In this document: one piece after another, positions 25,159 to 31,604 of the stretch
How the letters are laid out: each line of letters begins with the position of its first letter
Numbering within the stretch: position 1 is the first letter of the stretch
Origin: Chrysochromulina tobinii
Lineage: Eukaryota > Haptophyta > Prymnesiales > Chrysochromulinaceae
Assembly (NCBI GenBank): GCA_001275005.1
Contig: JWZX01002816.1
Location: 1-31,604, forward strand
Direction: 5' to 3'
Length of the DNA stretch: 31,604 nucleotides
Made by a program: the position numbers and the translations under genes
The notes under the pieces: generated by a model
What the model was told of the DNA's origin: nothing
Database searches by the model: none
Seen by the model: the letters and a program-made list of their open reading frames with translations, nothing else

Positions 25159-28100
25159 ATGGGCGATTTCACTTCTTCGCACTCGTTCGCCCGCCCAAAG
25201 GCGCAGCGCGGCAAGTTCCTTCCCGGGGGCCGCTCCCTCGTGGCCCATCAGAACACTGCCCCGGCCACGGGTAAATCGGCTCCATTTGCGTGGGCCTCTC
25301 CGGCCAAGCCGCAGCCTCCGCGCGCGCCAGTGGAGGTGCTGCCGCCGCAACCGGCCTTCGACGATATGGAGGACGACGAAGAGGTCATCGTCGAGGATCC
25401 AACACCGTTAGCAGAACAGCGTACCGAGGAATATCCCCTTGCACCCCGAGCACCGCCGCCTGAGCCCCCGCTAGCCGAGGCTGAGGTGCGCGCTGCAGCA
25501 CCTGCGCCAGCCGCGCCCGAGGCTGCAGCGCCGGTCGCCCCCGTGGCCGCAGCGCCCATCGCCCCAGCTGCTGCTGCTCCAGTCGAGCGCGCAGCTGCCG
25601 GACTGCGCAGTGCCCCAGCACCGACAGCGGCCGCGTCCGCCGCGCCCTTTGCCGGAGGTGCGTGGGAGCCCTCCCCCGTCAAGCGTGTCCGAGGCGGCCG
25701 CGGCGGCGGCGAGGCGGCGGCCGGCCGGCCGGCGGTGCACGAGCTTCCAGCCGCCGGGTGCCGCACTCGCGCTGGCGTGAGCTCCGCACCGGAGCCCACG
25801 GAGATCTCGAGCTCGACCACGCAGATCTCGAGCTCGACCACGGAGATCTCGAGCTCGACCACGCAGATCTCGAGCTCGACTGAGGCGACGACGGCCGTGC
25901 AGTCAGCACTGGCCCTGCCTTCAACGGCGCAGCCAGTCCCGCTGGCACGGCAGCACACGGCTGGACAGCCGACGGCCGCGCGCTTGGCCGCGGGTAAATC
26001 GGCCGCGGGCCGCGCGGCAGCTGAGCGCGCGAGCTCGTCGACCGTTGGCGGCAGCTGGTGGGGCGCGGCGCCAGAGGAGATCGCGGCGTTCACAGAGGCT
26101 CTGCGGGCGTCCGAACGGGCGCGCCTACCCACGCCGGCGCCCGCGACGGCGCTGGGCGCACCTGCTCTGCCGGTCCGTTCCCGCGCTGCGGATGCGTTCG
26201 CGGCGTCCCTCAGCTTCGCGCCGCCCTCCCCGGAGCTGACGAACCCGACGAACCCGGTGCGCTGTGTTGAGCGCGTCGCTCCGGAGCTGACGAACCCGAC
26301 GAACCCGGCGCGCTGTGTTGAGCGCGCCGCTCCGTGCCTTGCCTTCGTGGAGGTGGCCGCGTCGTCGGCGCCCACGTCGGCGCCCAGTACGGCGCCCACT
26401 GTCCCTGCGGCGGCGGCGCGCGCGCTGCCCAGTACGGCGCCCACGTCGCTGCCCAGTACGGCGCCCACAGTGCCTGCGGCGGCGCGCGCGCTGCTCCTCC
26501 GACTCGTAGAGCCGAGCGCGGCCGCGGTGCTCGCCGCGTGCGACGGCGACGAGCCGAGCGTAGCGGTGGTTCGCACCGCGCTGCTGGGCCAGCAATGGCC
26601 GTCGGCATGGGTGCATGCGGTTTCATCACCGCTGTGCGAGGCGCTGCTCAGTGGCGCGACGCTCGGCGAGGCGCTGATGACGATGGCCATCGGCTGTGGG
26701 GACGGGGAGGCGCTGACGACGATGGCTGCTGATGCGTGGTCGACGAACCCGACGAACCCGGTGCGCTGTGTTGAGCGCGGCGCTCCGGAGGCGATGGGCG
26801 CTGAGGCGATGCCTACGCAGCCCGCGCCGGTGCCGGCAACGAGATCCTCGGAGGCATTGGACGAGATGACGATCTCCGCCTCGGAGGCCTTGGACGAGAT
26901 CGATCGAGATCGAGATCGATCGAGCTCGATCGAGCTTCATGAGGTCTTCGTGCGCGACTATGACGACGACGACAGCGCCACTGTCCCCACAGCCGACGTC
27001 CCCACATCGCCACTTCCCCACAGCGCCTCCGTCCCACAGCCGACGACGCGGATGACGCGGGCGACGCGGGTGCGGGCGCGGGCATGATGGTCAGCCGCCT
27101 GAGCACAAAGGCGCTCATTGCAGGCTTGCTTTCCCCACAGATGCCCGCCGGGCTGCCCGCTCCGGCGCTGCCGACGCCGGCGGTGGTGCACGAGGCCGAG
27201 GCTTGGGTGGTGGAGTCACCCGTGCAGCTCAAGCCCCGCAAGCCCAAGACGGCGCGCGTGCCGCGGGAGGCGCCCACGACGGCGCGCACGGCGCCGCTCG
27301 CGCCGCAGGAGGCGCCCACGACGGCGCGCCGGTCCGACGAGGTGCCCGGGACGGCGCCGCTCGCGCTCGCTGCGTGCGCGCTCGGCTCGGCGCTCGGCTC
27401 GGCGCTCAGCGTCGCCGACGTGGCGGCGGCGGAGCAGGCAGCGGAGGCGGAGGCCAAGGCCAAGGAGGTCGAGGCGCGCGCGGCGGCGCAGGCGGCGGAG
27501 GCGGCGCAGGCGGCCGCGCGCTTAGCCGCTGCGGCGTGCGAGGCCAAGGAGGTCGAGGCGGCGCGTGCGGCCGTCGTGGCCAAGGAGGCCCGCTGGCTCG
27601 AAAAGGCCGCCAAGGAGGCGGCGAGGCAACGGGCGGCCACGGCGGCGGCGGAGGCGCTCGCGGCGGCGGAGGCGTACGTGGCGGCGACGGAGGCCTCCGC
27701 CGCCGCCGCGGCAGAGGCGAAGGCGGCGGCCGAGGCCATGGCCATCGCCAAGGAAGCCTCAGCGGCCGCGACGCAGGCGATGGCGGCGCGGGCGGCGGCA
27801 GCCGAGATGATCGTCGCGCGGGCGACCGAGGCCAAGGCGGCGGCCGTCGCCCGGGCGGCGGCCGTGCCGGAGCGTGCGGCGCTCAAACTTGCCGAGATCC
27901 AAGCTGCCGTGCGGAGCTCGCAATCTCGCGAGAGCCAAGCTCGCGTCCCCTTGGCTGTGGCCAACCGCGCGGTGCCCATCCTCGGAGGCGCCCAACACGG
28001 CGCCCAGCACGGCGCCCATCACGGCGCCCGGACGCCGGCCAAGGCCGTGCCGCCGCCGGCCGGCGCAAAGACCCCATCCAAGGGCACGGCGACGGTGCCC

Positions 28101-28409
28101 AACACGGCGCCCAGTGCGGTGCCCAACATGGCGCCCATGACGCCCGCGAAGACGCCCGCCAAGACGCCCGCGACGACGCCCGCCCGAGGCGCGCTCGTGC
28201 CACCGGCGCTCGATCTCCCCGGATCTCCCTCGAGCAGCCCGCCTCGCGCGCCGCCGGTTGTGGCTGTGACCCCAGGCGGGCGGGCCTGGGTGTTCGATGG
28301 TGCCCAGGACGGCGCCGACCAGGGCGTCGCGGCGAGCACGGCGCCGCTCTCGGCGCACAAGACCCCTGCAAAGACACCGGGCACCCGGGGAGTAGTCTGG
28401 GTGGCATGA
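25159..28409 (+). CDS. Ala/Pro-rich low-complexity protein with coiled-coil region, two exons
   Basis: Two consecutive open frames overlap by an ATGA at 27084-27087. I join them by a 71-nt intron (27070-27140, GTGCGGGC to TTTCCCCACAG) in phase 0, giving exons 25159-27069 and 27141-28409 and 1,059 aa. There is no recognised domain. The N-terminal half is Ala/Pro-rich with an acidic patch (FDDMEDDEEVIVED), an ISSSTTE/Q repeat and three copies of an LTNPTNPVRCVER unit. The second exon has a long Ala-rich charged helix (about 27410-27900: AEAEAKAKEVEARAAA), possibly a single alpha-helix or coiled coil. The tail holds TPAKTPAKTP-type and GAQHGA-type repeats, basic and disordered. A cytoskeletal or chromatin scaffold would fit but is a guess. 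Confidence 0.55.
25801..25882 (+). repeat. 21-nt repeat coding for ISSSTTE/Q
   Basis: Four units of GAGATCTCGAGCTCGACCAC plus one base, alternating GAG and CAG starts, encode a Ser/Thr repeat. It is in frame in the low-complexity protein. Confidence 0.85.
27070..27140 (+). other. Proposed intron joining two ORFs of the Ala-rich gene
   Basis: The 71-nt span starts GTGCGG after ACGCGG, contains CCTGAGCAC and GCGCTCATTG branch-like sites, and ends GCTTGCTTTCCCCACAG. Removing it deletes the in-frame TGA and joins TRATR to MPAGLPAP. Size and signals match the 70-nt intron of the EF-hand gene. Confidence 0.65.
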
Positions 28410-28426
28410 GGCATGCATCCGGTGGC

Positions 28427-28617
28427 GTGAGGCATGCATCCGTTGGCGTGAGGCCAGAGGGAGTTCCCCACAGCGTGAGGCATGCATCCGGTGGCGTGAG
28501 GCCAGAGGGAGTTCCCCACAGCGTGAGGCATGCAGCCGTTGGCGTGAGGCCAGAGGGAGTTCCCCACAGCGTGAGGCATGCAGCCGTTGGCGTGAGGCCA
28601 GAGGGAGTTCCCCACAC
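28427..28617 (+). repeat. 48-bp tandem array, four units
   Basis: Each unit begins GTGAGGCATGCA, continues with GTTGGCGTGAGGCC and ends GAGTTCCCCACAGC, so it contains GTGAGG donor-like and TTCCCCACAG acceptor-like sequences. A partial unit precedes it at 28407-28426. Units differ by a few bases (ATCCGG versus AGCCGT) and the last ends CCCCACAC instead of CCCCACAG. Confidence 0.85.
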
Positions 28618-28764
28618 AACACTCCATGACGTATGAGGCGCATGTTTGCGGCATGAGACCCTCTGATTTCGTTGGCATGTCGGATTTCGTTGGCACCGAG
28701 AAGTGAGGTGCATCGCGGTAGACAGCGCTGTGGGCCGTGGGCCGTGATACATGCGCGCGCGCGC

Positions 28765-28837
28765 GCGCGGCGTGCCGTGATGCATGCGCGGCGTGCCGTG
28801 ATGCATGCGCGGCGTGCCGTGATGCATGCGCGGCGTG
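28765..28837. repeat. 21-bp GC-rich tandem array
   Basis: Three complete units and one partial unit of GCGCGGCGTGCCGTGATGCA plus T are nearly identical. Each contains ATGCATGC at the unit boundary. The array follows a (CG)n run at about 28754-28768. Confidence 0.85.
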
Positions 28838-29523
28838 TGCGGTCGTCGCTCGGTCGGGTGTGGAGAGTGCTGCGTGCACGAGAGACGAGACTCGGGACCG
28901 AGAACGGTCGGGTGATCCGGTCCGGGGGGCGGGCGCGCAGGCCGTGATGATTGTGCAATGCACTGCGTCGCGTGTACCGCCACAGCGAGACAGCGTTTTC
29001 AATCACAAAGGCCGACGCCGCGCCGCGGGTCCAGCCGGGCCGCCTCCCAGCCGCTGGCGTTGCAGCAACCGGGCACGTGCGGGCGCTCCGTCGCGGCTCC
29101 GGCCGCGGTCGGACCGATTTTGGATTTAGACGCTTCGAATCTACGGTTGCTCGATATACGATAAAACGAAACAATAAAGACATCCTATGATGCCACGTCA
29201 TACGCCCACAAGTACACCCCATGGCCCTCCCCGCGGCGATTCACGCCTGACGACATCTTTAACAGGAACCACCAGGATCCTTGACGGTGGCTAGGTGGCA
29301 TGGTGGCTGCCAAGTCATGTGTGTACACGTACACCGCGGGCCCTTCCCGCAGCGATCGCGCCTGCCGACATCTCACCGCGCGCCCTCCCCGCGCTCACGG
29401 TCAGCCCGCGTCACGCCTGGCATCTCAGTTGCTCTCACTCTCCAAAGCAGGTTGGCGGCTGGGCCACGTAATGCCTTCCAGTCCTCGGGGCTAACCTCGG
29501 GGCTATTTTGTGGCATCTCGGGG

Positions 29524-31248
29524 CTATTTATCCTTCAGAGAGGCCACGTCTGAAGACGAGGGCGTCACAAGCACGATCGGGGGATCGATAGGGGGAAGAC
29601 CATACGAGGCCATCCACGGGTGCTGCAGCGCCTCCGCCGCAGTCGGGCGCACGTTGGGGTCGAGGGTCAGAAGCGTCTCGGCAAAGTGACTGAAGGAGAG
29701 CACGTCGCCAAAGATGGCGGGATCGAGATGTTGGGCGAGCAGCTCGACCAGTGTCGTGTTGGGCTCGGCGCGCAGCAGATAGGTGCCCGGGGCGGTGGCA
29801 GGAGGGTCGACCTCGTACACGTAGCCGGAGCCAGAGAAGTAGATGGATCCGAGTGGCCCTTCCATCATCCATGGCGGGAAGGGCCCGCGGGTAGCCTTAT
29901 GGGCCGCGAGGACGAGGTCCGTCGCCGCGAACTGGAAGGGCAAGAAGCCGAACGCGAGCTCGATGGCCACGCAGCCGAGGGACCACACGTCGATCTTGGG
30001 CGTCCAGCTGAGGCCGAGGATCACCTCGGGCGCGCGGTACCAGCGGCTCTGCAGGGCGGGTGGGTAGCGCATTGCACGTGAGGACCACCGAGCCGAGGCA
30101 ATCGGGAGGCACTCAGGGGGTACTTGGGAGGCAATCACCTGCAGGTAGGACATGTGGGCGTCGTACGTGAGGACGACCGAGCCGAAGTCGATGAGCTTGA
30201 AGATGCGACGTTCCGCGTTGACGATGCAGATGTTGGCCGTCTTGACGTCGCAGTGCGTGATGCCGAGGGAGGCAAGGAAGGCGAGCGCGTCGAGCATCTG
30301 GATGGAGAGGGCCCCGATCGAGCCCGCGTGCCAGTACTCAGCGCGCGCGCACGGGCCAAGTGTCTCGAGGTGCATGTAGTGCGCCAAGACGGACGCGTTG
30401 AGGCGCTCGTACACGAGAAAGAGGTGCTCGCGGTAGTAGAAGCAGTCGAGCAGCCGGACAATGTGCCGGCGGCCGTGTGGGTCATGCAGCCGGATCAGAG
30501 CTTGAATCCGGGCCTCGCCCAGCCCGGCATCCACCTTCTCCTTGTCGTTCTTCAGGCACTTGAGTGCTACGGGCCGGTTCTCGGCGCCGTCGTGCACGGC
30601 GCGGAAGACGGTGGCAAAGGAGCCCGAGCCGAGGATCCCGTCGACCGTGTAGCTGCGAGGTTAGAAGGGCGGCGGCAAGCAGACGGGATGAAGCCACGCG
30701 GCATGGAGACAGGGCGGGGTGAGGTGGAGCGCGCCTCGCGGGCATCGTTGCGAGGTGGCACGGTGCCTCGGGCAATCAGGGCGAGACGGGAGAGGGGCGC
30801 ACTTGAAGCCGACGGTCTCGTTCGGGCTGGGAAGGAAGTCGGGATTGGGCTCCATGCCGTTCAAGTTCGGATTGAAGATGGTCGGGATGGACATCATCAC
30901 GCACTGCTGGAGGAGCTCTGGCGGAGCCGAGGGCACATGCGATACTACAAGATGTTGAGCCGCCGCCTGCGAGCCTCGGCGTTCGCGCAACGCCGCGCTC
31001 GACGCGGCGTGAGAGACGAGCACGCGACTGGGCGCACACACAACCAGACCGCGCGTGTCAGGGGCTGCTGGGGGTACGAGGCGCGTGCTGGCGGGTCCGC
31101 ACTTGAGGATCGGAATGCGTTGCGGAGGCGCCCTTGTTGGCTGCGGCAGCTGCTCCTCGAGAGGAGTGACGGGCACCGTCCAGATCAGGTCTTCTGGCAG
31201 CGTGAGGTCCGTCAATCCGGCGCGGCGCATCGAGTTTCCAGACGGCAT
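29524..31248 (-). CDS. DYRK-like (CMGC) protein kinase, three exons
   Basis: Exons 31248-30803, 30652-30139 and 30048-29524 give 494 aa. The kinase domain starts NYTVDGILGSGSFATVF (glycine loop) and follows with VALK (K180), HCDVKTANI (catalytic D284) and IDFGSVV (D304). After the second intron comes YLQSRWYRAPEVILGLSW (the YxQSRxYRAPE activation segment of DYRKs), then DVWSLGCVAIEL. HCD and DFGS point to DYRK/HIPK relatives; the usual Lys-Pro-Glu-Asn is KTAN here. The domain ends at HPW, about 30 residues from the stop. The N-terminal 148 residues have no domain. The start is the first ATG of the upstream open frame, but 30897 (MMSIPTIF, 377 aa) is also possible, and an unseen intron may lie in 30900-31130. 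Confidence 0.85.
30049..30138 (-). other. Kinase intron 2: 90 nt, in frame, containing a copy of the upstream exon end
   Basis: The span starts GTGATTGCC and ends ACCCGCCCTGCAG. It is a multiple of three with no stop, so the gene also reads through, but removal restores YLQ/SRWYRAPEV. Its last 48 nt resemble the last 47 nt of the preceding exon: 19 of the first 20 bases match (TCGGCTCGGT then CGTCCTCACG or GGTCCTCACG) and both end CCTGCAG. Confidence 0.85.
30653..30802 (-). other. Kinase intron 1, 150 nt
   Basis: It begins GTGCGCCCC and ends CTTCTAACCTCGCAG, with CTAAC a few bases from the acceptor and CCTGATTGCC inside. It completes codon AAC across the junction (GFN/YTVDGIL), which gives a normal start of a kinase domain. 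Confidence 0.75.
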
Positions 31249-31604
31249 GGCGCTGTTGCAGGGTGCCTGGAATAGCTGGAATATTCCAGACGGAAAAGTC
31301 GAGATGAAGGCGGGTGAAAAAAGATTGTGAGAAGATCGAGTCAAGAGCACCCCAGATCATGTTAGTCAAGTCAAGTCAAGTCTTCGGGCTCCGGTCGCTC
31401 AGGCTGTCTTCCGCAGGCCTCCTCTCGATTATTTTCCCCAGGTTCATCATATGGAATCTTCTGGCGGGGGGCGCTACGCGGGAGGCAACAACCCGAATCC
31501 GGAATCCGCTGCCCAAGGGATTGGGGGAGTTTTCGATACAAGAAAAGGGAATTTTCGATACAAGATATCATTATATATCATCATATATCTTGATGCTATC
31601 ATTG
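31249..31604. other. Upstream region of the kinase gene, no gene seen
   Basis: The right end is AT-rich with two copies of TTTTCGATACAAGA (about 31531 and 31552) and TATATATCATCATATATC, and there is an AGTCAAGTCAAGTCAAGTC run near 31365. It should include the kinase promoter. No open frame here has a recognisable domain. Confidence 0.4.

Larger units (their letters stand above)
28410..29523. other. Repeat-rich intergenic region between convergent genes
   Basis: After the stop of the Ala-rich gene come a 48-bp array (28427-28617) and a 21-bp array (28765-28837). A GC-rich stretch and an AATAAA at 29173-29178 follow, the latter a possible polyadenylation signal for the plus-strand gene. At 29212-29256, 29330-29373 and from about 29379 are degenerate repeats of TACACC....GCCCTCCCCGCGGCGAT...GCCTG.CGACATCT. 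No coding region is supported. Confidence 0.5.

Noticed and set aside
25248-26690. Long minus-strand open frame (480 aa), and similar ones at 26813-27979 and 27759-29222
   Set aside because: They lie antisense to the Ala-rich gene, are Ala/Arg-rich as expected for reverse readings of GC-rich codons, and show no domain or coherent start.
27084-28409. A separate gene starting at the ATG of 27084 with an ATGA overlap
   Set aside because: ATGA overlaps are a bacterial operon feature; here a 71-nt canonical intron (27070-27140) removes both the stop and that ATG and keeps the frame.

Overview
This window reads as nuclear DNA of a GC-rich, intron-bearing unicellular eukaryote, most likely an alga with a complex red-type plastid (haptophyte or stramenopile grade). 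The grounds are spliced eukaryotic genes (DExH helicase with UBA/RanBP2/RWD parts, CHIP-type U-box ligase, TRM13, DYRK-like kinase, EF-hand proteins), GT-AG introns with CTNAY branch-like motifs, and one protein that starts with a signal peptide ending in an ATAF motif, as in bipartite plastid targeting. I cannot name the species. There are no bacterial operons, rRNA, tRNA or CRISPR arrays.

Layout: 1-96 may be the tail of a gene on the + strand. 740-10764 (- strand) is a DEVH-box RNA helicase of the DHX29/DHX57 type; I resolved 23 exons and 22 introns that keep the frame throughout (2,124 aa). 11007-16894 (- strand) is a three-exon, 1,844-aa membrane protein: two EF-hands, an XK-like membrane region and about 99 ten-residue repeats. 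17748-17853 is a decayed copy of the 3' end of the next gene. 18176-19118 (+) is a two-exon EF-hand protein. 19967-20875 (-) is a CHIP/STUB1-like E3 ligase and 21019-22590 (-) a TRM13-like tRNA methyltransferase. 22840-24141 (+) is a PC-esterase/TBL-like protein. 24347-25042 (-) is a small probable plastid protein. 25159-28409 (+) is a low-complexity Ala-rich protein with one intron. 28427-28617 and 28765-28837 are tandem arrays. 29524-31248 (-) is a DYRK-like kinase.

The most unusual feature is how the introns are built. Many helicase introns and one kinase intron begin with a copy of the first bases of the downstream exon, end with a copy of the last bases of the upstream exon, or carry such copies inside. 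Several copies are perfect over 27-46 nt. This is what intron gain or growth by tandem duplication of exon edges would leave, and it appears in several states of decay. The rest of most introns is short tandem repeats built on CTGAY, which resembles the branch-site consensus; the repeats read CTGAY on the transcribed strand of each gene. Four helicase introns share a 25-nt acceptor module (core GCAAGCGCTCACCACGGCGC), and an orphan piece lies near 20974.

The genes do not form one pathway. They are housekeeping and signalling genes: RNA helicase, tRNA modification, protein quality control, kinase and Ca2+ sensing. Positions and splice sites were read by eye; no alignment or search was run.
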